In this document: positions 28,635 through 38,041 of the stretch, piece after piece
How positions within the stretch are numbered: the first letter of the stretch is position 1
Layout of the letters: the number at the start of each line of letters is the position of its first letter
NCBI RefSeq assembly: GCF_003116815.1
Contig: NZ_QDKQ01000024.1
Coordinates: 29,699-93,698 of the forward strand
Length of the DNA: 64,000 bases
Direction: 5' to 3'
Source of the DNA: Caulobacter endophyticus
GTDB lineage: Bacteria > Pseudomonadota > Alphaproteobacteria > Caulobacterales > Caulobacteraceae
The notes under the pieces: model-generated
The model's database searches: none
Told to the model about the DNA's origin: nothing
Seen by the model: the letters and a program-made list of their open reading frames with translations, nothing else
Made by a program: the position numbers and the translations under genes

Positions 28635-29089
28635 CGCGCGAGTTTCCGGCGCAGTAGCCAGGCGCGATGACGCCGTCGGTCGTATTGCCGAGGCGCCAAC
28701 CCGACGCTGATCCGCGCACCGACATGACGCCAGTAGTCCGGCGCCACGGACGTTGCGGCCAAGCCCGTCGCCTCGATCCCATCGATGACGTCAAGGACCG
28801 CTTGGACTTTCGCCCACCCGCTAAGGTTCAGAAGAATCTCCGCGCCAGGAGCGACAAACGGATAGGTCGTGAACGCTTCGCCGGTCGAGACGGCGCGCAA
28901 CACGGCGAGACGTGACTCCACCGTTCCATAAACACCGCTGCGCCAGCGGACGAAGGCGAAGATCGCACCGGGCGCGAACTCGACGATGCGCTGACGGCGA
29001 TCCACGATCCGCTCGGACACGCTCGTTCCGAACCTGATCCAGCGCTCGATTTGCCCCTCAAGCCACAGAAGATCCACCTGGACGCTCAT
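28631..29089 (-). CDS. DUF2840 protein
   Basis: 152 residues from ATG 29089, overlapping the upstream HTH gene stop and the downstream peptidase start by four bases each. The sequence includes WLEGQIERWIRFG, FAFVRWRSGVYGT and WRHVGARISVGLAPRQYDRRRHRAWLLRRK. DUF2840 proteins are found in this same place (HTH-DUF2840-traF-transglycosylase) in many alphaproteobacterial islands; the role is unknown. A long upstream in-frame extension is not supported. Confidence 0.85.
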   Translation of the reverse strand: MSVQVDLLWLEGQIERWIRFGTSVSERIVDRRQRIVEFAPGAIFAFVRWRSGVYGTVESRLAVLRAVSTGEAFTTYPFVAPGAEILLNLSGWAKVQAVLDVIDGIEATGLAATSVAPDYWRHVGARISVGLAPRQYDRRRHRAWLLRRKLAR

Positions 29090-29388
29090 TGCTCGGCGCT
29101 TTCTGGCTGGACGAGCGGGGATGCGAAGGATGGCGAGCTTGCGGCGTGCCGCTTCGCGGGCGGCACGATTTGCGCGTGGGGATCGCTCGTCGACGTGCGC
29201 ATGCCGCGATCCGACCAAGCCTGCAGGTCATCTAGCGTGTAGACGACACGGCCGCCGATCTTGCGGTAAGTGGGGCCGGTTCCGTACGACCGGTGCTTCT
29301 CGAGCGTCCTGTCTGACAAGCCCAGAAACCGGGCGGCCTCGGGCGTTCTCAAATGTCGCGGGGGGCTTGGTGTGCTGTTGATCGTCAT
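29086..29388 (-). CDS. HTH_17/AlpA-type DNA-binding protein
   Basis: 100 residues with a winged helix-turn-helix of the excisionase/MerR-like group: LRTPEAARFLGLSDRTLEKHRSYG...YRKIGGRVVYTLDDLQAWSDR. The tail is unstructured. It heads the operon with DUF2840, traF and the transglycosylase, and probably regulates it or acts in excision. Confidence 0.87.
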   Translation of the reverse strand: MTINSTPSPPRHLRTPEAARFLGLSDRTLEKHRSYGTGPTYRKIGGRVVYTLDDLQAWSDRGMRTSTSDPHAQIVPPAKRHAASSPSFASPLVQPESAEQ

Positions 29389-29497
29389 CGCGTACCCTTG
29401 GCGACGCTCGGATACGGTCGGCGTCGTTCGGATAGGCTGACGGGATCGATCGCCCTTGGGGGATGACGAAGACGGCCACCCCGATCTACGTCACCCC

Positions 29498-30247
29498 TCA
29501 CAGCCCGCCGCGAAGAAGCTTGAGGTAGCCCCCTTCCATCAGCCCCCTACCCGCTTGGACGAGACGGATCGTCATCGCCCGCAGACTTGCGGTGCGCCAG
29601 GACTCCTCACGGACGGCATTTTCGCCAAACAGCGCGTTTGCGATGCTGCGGTAGCTATCGCCGCGAAGCCGTGCATCGAGCGCGAAGAGGCTTTTCGCCA
29701 GACGCGTACGCTGGGCATTGGTGAGCCTGGATTTAAGCGGTGGACGTCCGCGCGCGGCGCGGTCCAAGGCCTCGGCCGCTTTTACACGGAGGCCAAAATG
29801 AGGGTCGTACGCGAGCATGACGACCATTGGCCCGCTGGCGTCGGACAACCCCTGCAAGAGAAGTTGGAGCCCGGCGGGCAAACGAATGTGCAGCCCGTCC
29901 TCGGCGGCGCGCGCGCAGCCCTCCGGCAAACGATGTACGATGCCGCTGTCGCCAAAGCCGTCTGCTGCGAGCGGAAGGACTATCCCCGGCGCCACGTCCT
30001 GCCGCCAGAAGACATCGCTGACGCGCGCCAAGTCCGGATCGGCTGCGAAGCGTAGGCCCCAGCGCATATCCACCGTTGGCGAACCGCGGGCAACACTGCC
30101 CGCGAAATCGTTTCTATATCCGGGGTTGCGCCGCAGGAATTCCCAGGCAAATCCGGGCACGTCGAGCGGCAGGTAGGTGCGCCAGCCGCCGTCGGCGCCA
30201 CCGCCGGGCGGACGTCCCCATCCCGAGGGAGATGCGAGCGCGGCCAT
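29498..30247 (-). CDS. DUF2285-domain protein (DUF6499 N-terminus)
   Basis: 249 residues. The N-terminus (YLPLDVPGFAWEFLRRNPGYRNDF) is the DUF6499 motif and the C-terminal half (LDARLRGDSYRSIANALFGE...SWRTASLRAMTIRLVQAGRGLMEGGYLKLLRGG) is DUF2285, which resembles a DNA-binding helical module. These proteins are constant members of this island family and are thought to be transcription regulators. Confidence 0.88.
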   Translation of the reverse strand: MAALASPSGWGRPPGGGADGGWRTYLPLDVPGFAWEFLRRNPGYRNDFAGSVARGSPTVDMRWGLRFAADPDLARVSDVFWRQDVAPGIVLPLAADGFGDSGIVHRLPEGCARAAEDGLHIRLPAGLQLLLQGLSDASGPMVVMLAYDPHFGLRVKAAEALDRAARGRPPLKSRLTNAQRTRLAKSLFALDARLRGDSYRSIANALFGENAVREESWRTASLRAMTIRLVQAGRGLMEGGYLKLLRGGL

Positions 30248-30410
30248 TGAAGGATTGCGCCAGAAGCGTCACTGACGCGCACAGCTTGGCCTAAAGATTT
30301 GGGAGAATGTTGCTCTTGAGGCGCACGAGTTGCGGGCTTACCCGCAGTGATCCGCACTACGCGTGCAAATTTGCTGCGGCTGATGTTCTAAAGAGCTGCG
30401 CCACTTTGCA

Positions 30411-30755
30411 TTAAGACGAGCGACGAAGTTTCAGCGCCGCTGAAATCATCTCGTCAATAAACGCCAGGTCATCAGGCCCAAGCGTCGAGAGCCGCTGGAC
30501 AATGCTAACGAGCGGATCATCCCGCCCAGCTTGCGCAGCGTAGTCACCTATGCCGAATAGCTCCCGCACATCGACCTTTAGCGCCGACGCGAAGATCGCC
30601 AGCGCCTCGAACATGGGCGAGGACTCGCCGCGCTCGATTCGACCAATAGTGACTGCGGTACGATCGACCAAATCTCCCAAGTCTTGCTGGGACATGCCGA
30701 GGCGTTCGCGATGGTGGCGAACGAGCGAGCCGAACTGTTCTTCCAAACTCGCCAT
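30411..30755 (-). CDS. XRE-family regulator of the island
   Basis: 114 residues from ATG 30755 (a longer frame to 30950 overlaps the divergent sigma gene's leader). The helix-turn-helix is FGSLVRHHRERLGMSQQDLGDLV-type with DRTAVTIGRIERGESSP. The C-terminus is helical (DDLAFIDEMISAALKLRR). Divergently oriented from the lasso sigma factor gene, with 151 bp between starts; it marks the border between transfer genes and cargo. Confidence 0.88.
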   Translation of the reverse strand: MASLEEQFGSLVRHHRERLGMSQQDLGDLVDRTAVTIGRIERGESSPMFEALAIFASALKVDVRELFGIGDYAAQAGRDDPLVSIVQRLSTLGPDDLAFIDEMISAALKLRRSS

Positions 30756-30906
30756 CGCCCGAGGCACCCGACAAACCAGTTGGAAATGGTCGGACACCGG
30801 CCGGCTCGCACACAGATCGTCGGGCGTATGTTTTTCGCGAAAACATACTTCCAATGTTTCTTCGTTCGTAGGATTCTGTGGGTCATTCTCTGGTTGGAAC
30901 TCCCCC

Positions 30907-31428
30907 GTGGATGGCTCGCTCCCCCCCACGCCGAGTTTGGCGGAAGTCAACGCGGCGCTAGAACGACTCTGCCGACGTCACGATCGCTGGCTGCGGGATC
31001 GGCTGCGCAAGCGCTACGGCGCGGTGCTCGCCGACGACCTGGCGCAGGACACCTACCTGCGCGCGGCCCCATACGAGGTCGCTGGCCAGATCCGCCACCC
31101 CAAGGCGTTTCTTATGGAGATCGCCGACAATCTGGCCAGAGACTGGTTTCGGAACCGCCGCCGCGAAGCCGGACCCGAGGAGTCGGCGCGTGAGATCGAG
31201 AGCGCCGCCGAAGCCGCGCAGCAGGAAGCTGAGACCAATCTTCGTCGAATCGTGCTGGCCCTGCCGGATAAGTTGCGCGATGTTTTCATCCTGACCCACA
31301 TCGAGGGCTTGTCCTATGCCGATGTCGCGAAGCTCAGGAAGATCCCGGTGACAACCGTCCATCACCGCATGCGCGAAGCCCTGGCCTTGACGCGTAAGGC
31401 GTTGAGGGAGACGCAAGCGTCGTCATGA
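30907..31428 (+). CDS. ECF sigma factor (FecI type)
   Basis: 173 residues from a GTG at 30907, the best in-frame start after the AT-rich leader. Region 2 (ADDLAQDTYLRAA...HPKAFLMEIADNLARDWFRNRRRE) and region 4 (LRRIVLALPDKLRDVFILTHIEGLSYADVAKLRKIPVTTVHHRM) are both complete. The gene overlaps fecR by four bases and precedes a TonB receptor with a signalling domain, so it is the regulator of the uptake half of the lasso locus. Start codon is uncertain. Confidence 0.88.
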   Translation: MDGSLPPTPSLAEVNAALERLCRRHDRWLRDRLRKRYGAVLADDLAQDTYLRAAPYEVAGQIRHPKAFLMEIADNLARDWFRNRRREAGPEESAREIESAAEAAQQEAETNLRRIVLALPDKLRDVFILTHIEGLSYADVAKLRKIPVTTVHHRMREALALTRKALRETQASS

Positions 31429-32429
31429 CCGAACATCATCCGGACACGGAGCGGCGCGAGCTTGAAGCGGCCGACTGGTTCGCACGGTTGAGCCGCACTC
31501 CGATCGAGACCGAGGAGCTGACAAGGTTCCAGCGCTGGAGCCGGGATCCTGACAATCTCGCCGCTTACAATGATATCGAGGACATCAGCCGCGCCGTCCG
31601 TGGATTGCGAGACGATCCGGTTATGCGCGCTGCGGCGCACCACGCCTTGGCGCAGCCGCCCGAGCGCGCCAGACGAAACTTCCGCGGCGCATGGTGGGCT
31701 TGGGGCGCGGGTCTGGCGTTCGCCGCCGTGGTCTCCGGCGCTGTTCTAGTGCTGCGGCCCGGCGTGTCCGACACCTACAGCACCCGGGTCGGCGAAATCT
31801 CCAGCCTGCGGCTGGACGACGGCTCCCAAGTGCGCCTCAACACCGATAGCACGCTGAGGGTGCGCTTCACAAACGGTCAGCGCCGCGTCGAGCTGCTGCG
31901 TGGCGAGGCCTATTTCGAGGTCGCCCATGATACGGCGCGTCCGTTCGTGGTCGCCGCCGGCTCGGCGCAGGTCCGCGCCATCGGTACGGCGTTCGATGTC
32001 CGAAGAGCCGGCGACAAGGTGCGCATCGTGCTGGCCGAAGGGCGCGTCAGGGTCACGGATCGAACCACGTCTCGCAAGGACGGCTGGGCGCTCAATCCGG
32101 GCCAGGGCCTTGTGCTCTCGAAGGCCGCAGGAGCGCCCGAGCCAACGACGGTCGATGTGGCGGCGGCGACGAGCTGGCGCACCGGCACCCTCACCTTCCA
32201 CAACGTCACGCTGGCTGCGGTTGTCGACGAGCTCAATCGCTACAGCAACACCAAGATCGTCTTGGAGGCCTCAGCGCCGCGCGAACTGGTGGTCAGCGGC
32301 GCCTTCCAGGCCGGCGACACCGCAGAGTTCACCTCAGCTGCATCGCTGCTCTACGGCCTGACGGCGCGCAAGCTTCCAGGAGGCGAGGTCGCCCTCAGCG
32401 CACCGGCTGCGCCTGGGCCGCGCACATGA
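31425..32429 (+). CDS. FecR-type anti-sigma/sensor protein
   Basis: 334 residues. An N-terminal cytoplasmic part (ADWFARLSRTPIETEELTRFQRW) is followed by one membrane segment (about 90-110), the FecR domain (RVGEISSLRLDDGSQVRLNTDS...VELLRGEAYFEVAHD) and a C-terminal STN-like/DUF4974 domain (LTFHNVTLAAVVDELNRYSNTKIVL). It passes the signal from the loaded outer-membrane receptor to the sigma factor. Confidence 0.92.
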   Translation: MTEHHPDTERRELEAADWFARLSRTPIETEELTRFQRWSRDPDNLAAYNDIEDISRAVRGLRDDPVMRAAAHHALAQPPERARRNFRGAWWAWGAGLAFAAVVSGAVLVLRPGVSDTYSTRVGEISSLRLDDGSQVRLNTDSTLRVRFTNGQRRVELLRGEAYFEVAHDTARPFVVAAGSAQVRAIGTAFDVRRAGDKVRIVLAEGRVRVTDRTTSRKDGWALNPGQGLVLSKAAGAPEPTTVDVAAATSWRTGTLTFHNVTLAAVVDELNRYSNTKIVLEASAPRELVVSGAFQAGDTAEFTSAASLLYGLTARKLPGGEVALSAPAAPGPRT

Positions 32430-32470
32430 CGTCATAATTTTTTCACGAGCCAACTACCCGAGCCCCCCGC

Positions 32471-35400
32471 GTGGCGCGTCCCCCTCTCACCGCTGACGGC
32501 AAGAGCGCCTCGCAAAGACGGCGCCCGCCAGCCTGGGGGATGGGAATGGGACAGTTCCAGGGTTTGCTGCTGAGCAGCGCGGCGTTGACGCTGGTGATGG
32601 CGCCGCCGGCGTGTGCGGCGGACATCAACGCCCCGGTGAGCGTGAAGATCCAAGCCGGTCCGCTCGACGCTGCGATCCTCAGCCTGGCCAGCCAAGCCCA
32701 GGTGCGGATCCTGTTCTCGGGCGAGGTGGTCGCTGGCAAGCGCGCTGCGGCGTTGGAGGGGCGGTTGAGCGCGCGCCAGGCGCTGGAGCAGATGCTGGCC
32801 GGCACCGGCATCACGGTCGCGACCGCGCGCCCGGGCGTCCTGGTCTTGAAGATCGCACGCCAGCCCGTGTCGATCCGTCAGCTGCCCCTCGATGAGCGGG
32901 CCGCGGCGACGCCGGTGATGGCAGCCGCCGCGTCGCGCCCCATCTCGGCCCCAGCTCAGGCCGACGAGGCCGTGACGGAACTGTCGGAAATTGTCGTCGG
33001 CACCCATATCCGCGGCGTGAAGGACGGCCCCTCGCCGGTCGTCACGCTCGACCGAAGCGAAATCGACAGGGGCGGCTACGCCACCGTCGCCGATGCGGTG
33101 AGCGCCCTGCCGCAAGCTTTTGGCGGTACGACGAGCGACGACGCCAGCACCACGGGATCGGACCCAACCACGACAAACGCCAACCGCGCGACGGGCGCCA
33201 ATCTGCGCGGGCTGGGGGCCGACGCCACCCTCGTCCTGATCAACGGTCGGCGCATGGCCGGCGCGGGTTTGATGGGCGATTTCGCCGACATGTCGTCGAT
33301 CCCGCTGGCCGCGGTCGCGCGGGTCGAGGTCCTGCTGGACGGCGCTTCGGCGCTCTATGGCTCCGACGCGGTCGGCGGCGTGATCAATGTCGTGATGCGC
33401 GAGCGCTACGAGGGTCTGGAGGCCCGCGCACGGATCGGCGGCTCGACGCGCGGGGATCTTGGCCAGAGGCAGCTTGCCCTCACCGCCGGGCGCGGCTGGG
33501 ACGGGGGTTCGCTTCTGCTCAGCGGGGAATATCAGCGTCGAAACGGCCTGATGGCTGTGCGCCGTGACTATGCCGGCGACGCGGACTTGCGCCGCTTCGA
33601 CGGCACGGATCATCGGCTTTACTACAGCCAGCCGGCCACTGTTCTGGGCATCGATCCAGTGACCTTCTCGCTCGTGCCGATCTACGCCGTACCGTCGGGA
33701 CAGGACGGCACGAGCCTCAAGCCGGCCGACTTCCTGGCCGGGCAGCGCAACCTGGCCAATTGGCGTCAGACCATGAGCCTTCTGCCCACCCAGGAGCGCG
33801 GCAGCGTCTATATCGCGGCCAGCCAGGACGTCGGGTCGCGGGTGACGCTGTCGGCGGACGCCCGCTACAGCGACCGCCGCTACACCGACTACGCGGTCGC
33901 GCCGCAGACCACGATGGTGGTCGGCCGCAACAATCCCTACTTCGTCTCGCCCAATGGCGCGGCGACCCACTATCTCGCTTACTCGTTCCTGAACGAGACC
34001 GCGGGCCTGAAGAGCGCCGGCGAGGTGCAGAGTCGCGGCCTGTCGCTCTCGGCCAAGGTGCGCCTGCCGGGGGATTGGCGGCTGGAAGCCTATGTGCTGC
34101 ACGCCGAGGAGATCGGCGCCAGCCGCTACACGACCATGCTCAACTCGGCGTTTCTCAGCGAAGCGCTGGGCAATACGCCGGACAATCCCGCGACCGCGTA
34201 CAGCGCCGCCCGCGACGGATACTTCAACCCGTTCATCGGCGCGGGCCGCAACAAGCAGGCGATCCTCGACTTCGTGACATCCGGCTGGGAAACGCGCCGC
34301 ACAATCGGCCGCCTCGACACGGCGAGCGTGATGGCTGACGGCGCTCTCTTCCGCCTACCGGCGGGCGCGGTGCGCCTGGCGGTCGGCGCGCAACTTCGCG
34401 AGGAACACCTCAAGACCATCGGCCTGTCGGCGACGGCCGGGGTCACGCCCGTCGCCAACTTCTCGCGCTTCGGCGACCGACGGGTCAGCGCAATCTTCGC
34501 CGAGGCGCGCGCGCCGCTGTTTGGTCCGGACAACCGCCGGACCGGACTGGAACGCCTGGATCTGTCGATCGCGGTGCGCCGCGAACACTATGAGGGCGGC
34601 GCCACCAGCACCGTGCCCAAGCTTGGCCTGGTCTGGTCGCCCGTCTCCGACTGGAATCTCAAGGCGACCTATGGCGAGTCCTTCCGCGCGCCGTCCCTTG
34701 GCGAGCTGACCGACGCCCAGCGCGTCACGCCGGTCAATATCGCCGTCGGGTCTGGCACGGTCCTCACCCTGCTCCGCTACGGCGGCAATCCCGACCTGCA
34801 GCCCGAAACCGCCAAGTCCTGGACCACCGGCCTGGAATACGCGCCGCAAGCTCATCCGGAAATCCGCCTGAACGCGACGCTGTGGGACACCCGCTTTCAG
34901 GGCCGGATCGGCCAGCCGGCGATCAACAACCTCTCCACGGTGCTGACGGCCCCCGATCTGGCCCCGTTCCGCCAGTTCATCAGCCCCACGACCAACACGG
35001 CGGACCTGGCGCTCGTCAAAGACCTCCTGAAGCAGGCCTCCTCGTCGGTGGCGGGCCTCTATGCGCCAGAAGCCTATCTGGCGATCGCCGACGCCCGCTA
35101 CGTCAACACCGGCGACTTCAAGGTTCGGGGCCTCGACCTGACGGGGACGTACGGCTTGAGCGTCGGCGGCAATCCCATAGTCGTCACCGGCAACCTCTCG
35201 TGGCTGCTCTCCTACAAGCGCAAGATCACCGCCGCGGCGCAGGGCGTCGAACTGGCGGGTACGGCCGAATACCCCGCCGACCTGCGCGCCAGAGTGTCCG
35301 CGACCTGGTCCCGAGGCCCCTACAGCGTCACCGGGACTTTGAACCACGTCGGCGATCTCCAGACCGTCGCGGGTTCGCGCATCCAGGCTCAAACGACGGC

Positions 35401-35593
35401 GGACCTGCAGGCTCAGTTCACGGCGCGGGACGGGCGCGGTCCGCTCAAGGGCCTGGTGGTCGCCGTGACGGTTCAGAACCTCTTCGACAAGGACCCGCCC
35501 TTCTATGATGCGCCGGTTGGGGTCGGCTATGACCCGGCCAACTACGATCCGGCCGGTCGCGTCGTGGCCCTGCAGCTGACCAAGGCCTGGTAG
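32471..35593 (+). CDS. TonB-dependent receptor with signalling (STN) domain, lasso peptide importer
   Basis: 1040 residues from GTG 32471; ATG 32540 is an alternative close to the signal peptide (LLLSSAALTLVMAPPACA). Order: signal peptide, STN domain (DAAILSLASQAQVRILFSGEVV, about 55-125), plug (SEIVVGTHIRG TonB-box region; AVSALPQ; LRGLGADATLVLINGRRMAG), and a 22-stranded-barrel-type C-terminus (ESFRAPSLGELTDAQRV, final VVALQLTKAW). Placed between fecR and the isopeptidase, it most likely binds and imports the mature lasso peptides and signals through FecR. Substrate is inferred from context. Confidence 0.92.
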   Translation: MARPPLTADGKSASQRRRPPAWGMGMGQFQGLLLSSAALTLVMAPPACAADINAPVSVKIQAGPLDAAILSLASQAQVRILFSGEVVAGKRAAALEGRLSARQALEQMLAGTGITVATARPGVLVLKIARQPVSIRQLPLDERAAATPVMAAAASRPISAPAQADEAVTELSEIVVGTHIRGVKDGPSPVVTLDRSEIDRGGYATVADAVSALPQAFGGTTSDDASTTGSDPTTTNANRATGANLRGLGADATLVLINGRRMAGAGLMGDFADMSSIPLAAVARVEVLLDGASALYGSDAVGGVINVVMRERYEGLEARARIGGSTRGDLGQRQLALTAGRGWDGGSLLLSGEYQRRNGLMAVRRDYAGDADLRRFDGTDHRLYYSQPATVLGIDPVTFSLVPIYAVPSGQDGTSLKPADFLAGQRNLANWRQTMSLLPTQERGSVYIAASQDVGSRVTLSADARYSDRRYTDYAVAPQTTMVVGRNNPYFVSPNGAATHYLAYSFLNETAGLKSAGEVQSRGLSLSAKVRLPGDWRLEAYVLHAEEIGASRYTTMLNSAFLSEALGNTPDNPATAYSAARDGYFNPFIGAGRNKQAILDFVTSGWETRRTIGRLDTASVMADGALFRLPAGAVRLAVGAQLREEHLKTIGLSATAGVTPVANFSRFGDRRVSAIFAEARAPLFGPDNRRTGLERLDLSIAVRREHYEGGATSTVPKLGLVWSPVSDWNLKATYGESFRAPSLGELTDAQRVTPVNIAVGSGTVLTLLRYGGNPDLQPETAKSWTTGLEYAPQAHPEIRLNATLWDTRFQGRIGQPAINNLSTVLTAPDLAPFRQFISPTTNTADLALVKDLLKQASSSVAGLYAPEAYLAIADARYVNTGDFKVRGLDLTGTYGLSVGGNPIVVTGNLSWLLSYKRKITAAAQGVELAGTAEYPADLRARVSATWSRGPYSVTGTLNHVGDLQTVAGSRIQAQTTADLQAQFTARDGRGPLKGLVVAVTVQNLFDKDPPFYDAPVGVGYDPANYDPAGRVVALQLTKAW

Positions 35594-35629
35594 GCCCCTC
35601 CTCCCTCCCAGAATCTCAGGAAACCCGTG

Positions 35630-38041
35630 ATGCGAACCTTCGCAGCGCTTGCGCTCGCCTGCGCCCTGGGCGTCTCGCCCGCCCGCGCAGAGCGCCCCTA
35701 CACCGTCGAAGACCTGCTCTCGCTCGAAGGGCTCGGCCGCGCCGCCTTCTCGCCCGACGGGCGTTGGCTGGTCCTCGAGCGGCAGGGCCCCTTCAAGGAC
35801 GCTCCAAACTTCGACCACGAGTGGCTGCACAGCCAGGCGATCAGCCGCCTGCTGGTCGTCGACGTGGCGTCCGGCGGACCCGCGCGCGCCCTCCTTCCCC
35901 CAGATCCAGGGGCCGGAGACACGTTCGGCGCGTTTTCGCCCGACGGCGCCCGCCTGCTGGTGTTTCGGCTAAAGGATCGCCGCCGCGAAATGGGCGTCGT
36001 CACTCTGGCCACGGGCGAGACGCGGTGGTCGGGGCTGACCGTCGAGGCCGAGGTCTGGAACGCCTTCGCCCGTTGGCGCGACGACCGCGAGGTCATCGTG
36101 GTCGACAAGCCGCCGGAGATCGCCTCGCTGCTGCTGGGCGCGGGATGGCAGACCCAGGCGCGGCTGACGGCGGCCTGGGCCGACCAGCGTCGGGGTCTCT
36201 ACTCGGGCGTCGTGATCGGCAGCGGTCGCTACCGCGACCTGACGCCGGCTGCGCCGCCGCTGTCGCTCGTCGCCTTCGACGCGAGAACCGGCGCGGTAAG
36301 GCCACTGGCCAAGGGCGCCTATGTCGACATGCTGCTCTCGCCCGACGGCGCCTACGCGGCGATGATCGAGGAGGACGGCCTGATCCAGCCCGACGCCAGC
36401 GTGCCCAAGGCCCTGGGCGGTGAACTGGCGCGCTGGCGGCGCCTTAGTCTCGTCGACCTGCGAACGGGCCGGCGAACCGCGCCCTGCCCGCGCTGCGACC
36501 TGATGCGTAGGACGTGGTCCTGGTCAGCGGACGGAAAAGCGCTGGTGGCGGCCGCGCGCGAGAGCGACACCTACGGCAAGCCCTACGGCTATTGGCGGTT
36601 CTCGCCCGACGGCCAGGCTCGCGCCCTGGCTCCCGAGCTGAGCGTCGACACGGGCTGGCGCGAACTCATGGTCCAGCCTCAGGGCCAGGGCTTATGGATC
36701 GGCGGACAGCCGGCGGGCCTGGCGCGACGCGTGGGCGAGGCTCGCGCCAACTGGTGGAGCCTTGGAGAAACACCGCGCAATCTCACGGCCACGATCGGCA
36801 AGCCGCTCGGTCTGGCCTTGGCCGCCGATGGCAAGACGGCCCTAATCCGCACCATCGACGGGGTGTTTCGGCTCGACGGCCAAAGCGCGCCGGTGCGCGT
36901 CGCCGACCCGAGCGCCCAGCTCACCCCCGGCCAGTTGCAGCCCGGCGACCGCCCCTCGGTGCTGCTCGACCAGGCTGGCGCCGAGACACGCTGGCTGACC
37001 CCGGCCGGCGCCGGTGGCCGGCTGGCGGCCACCGATCCGGCGCTTCGGATCCTGGCGTTCTCGCCACGGACCGCCGCCGTCGCAGCCGCGTGGAAGAATC
37101 GGCATGGCGTCACACGCGTCACCCTGCTGCGCCCAGGGCGCGAGCCGGCTCTGGTGACCACGGTCAACCAAGCGCTGGAAGACGTCCAGTTCGCCGAGCC
37201 GATTGCCGTCCCCCACAAGGGCATCCACGGCGAGCCCCTGACCTCATGGCTCTATCTGCCGGCGGGCCACAAGGCTTCGGACCAGCGGGGCGTCGTGATC
37301 ATCCCCTACCCCGGCGCACGCTATGACGTCGCGCCGGCCAGCTACGCTCCGGGCTCGCCGGAACTCTACACCAGCGTTCAGCTGCTCGTCGCCAAGGGCT
37401 ATGCGGTCCTGGCGCCCAGCCTGCCGCTCGCACAGGACGAACCGCCGGCGCCGCGTCTGGCCGAGGCGATCCTTCTGGCCGTGGACGCCGCGCGCAACCA
37501 GCAAGCGGGCTTGTCGGCGACCAAGCTGGCCCTGTGGGGACAAAGCTACGGCGGCACGGGGACCCTGCTGGCCGGGTCTGAGTCGCCTCGCTTCAAGGGC
37601 TTGATCGCCTCGGCCCCGATCACCGATCTTGGCTGGATCCACGACACGCTGCGTCCCGGCGTCTTGGCGGCCCCGGAGGTCTACACGACCCTGGGCGGCT
37701 TTGCGGCCTATACCGAATCCGGCCAAGGGCGCATGGGCGCCAAACCCGAGGACGCCCCGGAACTCTACCGCGCCAACAGTCCCCGCTTTCAGGCCGGGAA
37801 GATCAACGCGCCGGTGCTGATGCTGTTCGGGGACAATGATTTTGGCGTGATGCAGGCGCTGGGCATGTTCTCGGCGCTGGCCCGCGAGGGCAAGGACGTC
37901 CAGCTGGTCGTCTATCGCGGTGAGCAGCATGCCCCCATCAGCCCCGGAAACATCCGCGACACCTATCGCCGGGCCTTCGCCTTCCTGGAGGAGGTCTTCG
38001 GCGGGCCGGAACCCGTCAGCGCCGCTCCCTCTGCGCCCTGA
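35630..38041 (+). CDS. Lasso peptide isopeptidase (S9 prolyl-oligopeptidase family)
   Basis: 803 residues from ATG 35630 (AGGA eight bases upstream; the GTG just before it is less likely). A signal peptide (ALALACALGVSPARA) is followed by a beta-propeller-like half and an alpha/beta hydrolase with Ser639 in GQSYGG, Asp735 in FGDNDFG and His767 in GEQHAP. Homologues in proteobacterial lasso loci open the macrolactam ring specifically after import; the adjacent TonB receptor and precursors strongly support this here. Its 3' end overlaps the cyclase gene on the other strand by 79 bp. Confidence 0.92.
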   Translation: MRTFAALALACALGVSPARAERPYTVEDLLSLEGLGRAAFSPDGRWLVLERQGPFKDAPNFDHEWLHSQAISRLLVVDVASGGPARALLPPDPGAGDTFGAFSPDGARLLVFRLKDRRREMGVVTLATGETRWSGLTVEAEVWNAFARWRDDREVIVVDKPPEIASLLLGAGWQTQARLTAAWADQRRGLYSGVVIGSGRYRDLTPAAPPLSLVAFDARTGAVRPLAKGAYVDMLLSPDGAYAAMIEEDGLIQPDASVPKALGGELARWRRLSLVDLRTGRRTAPCPRCDLMRRTWSWSADGKALVAAARESDTYGKPYGYWRFSPDGQARALAPELSVDTGWRELMVQPQGQGLWIGGQPAGLARRVGEARANWWSLGETPRNLTATIGKPLGLALAADGKTALIRTIDGVFRLDGQSAPVRVADPSAQLTPGQLQPGDRPSVLLDQAGAETRWLTPAGAGGRLAATDPALRILAFSPRTAAVAAAWKNRHGVTRVTLLRPGREPALVTTVNQALEDVQFAEPIAVPHKGIHGEPLTSWLYLPAGHKASDQRGVVIIPYPGARYDVAPASYAPGSPELYTSVQLLVAKGYAVLAPSLPLAQDEPPAPRLAEAILLAVDAARNQQAGLSATKLALWGQSYGGTGTLLAGSESPRFKGLIASAPITDLGWIHDTLRPGVLAAPEVYTTLGGFAAYTESGQGRMGAKPEDAPELYRANSPRFQAGKINAPVLMLFGDNDFGVMQALGMFSALAREGKDVQLVVYRGEQHAPISPGNIRDTYRRAFAFLEEVFGGPEPVSAAPSAP

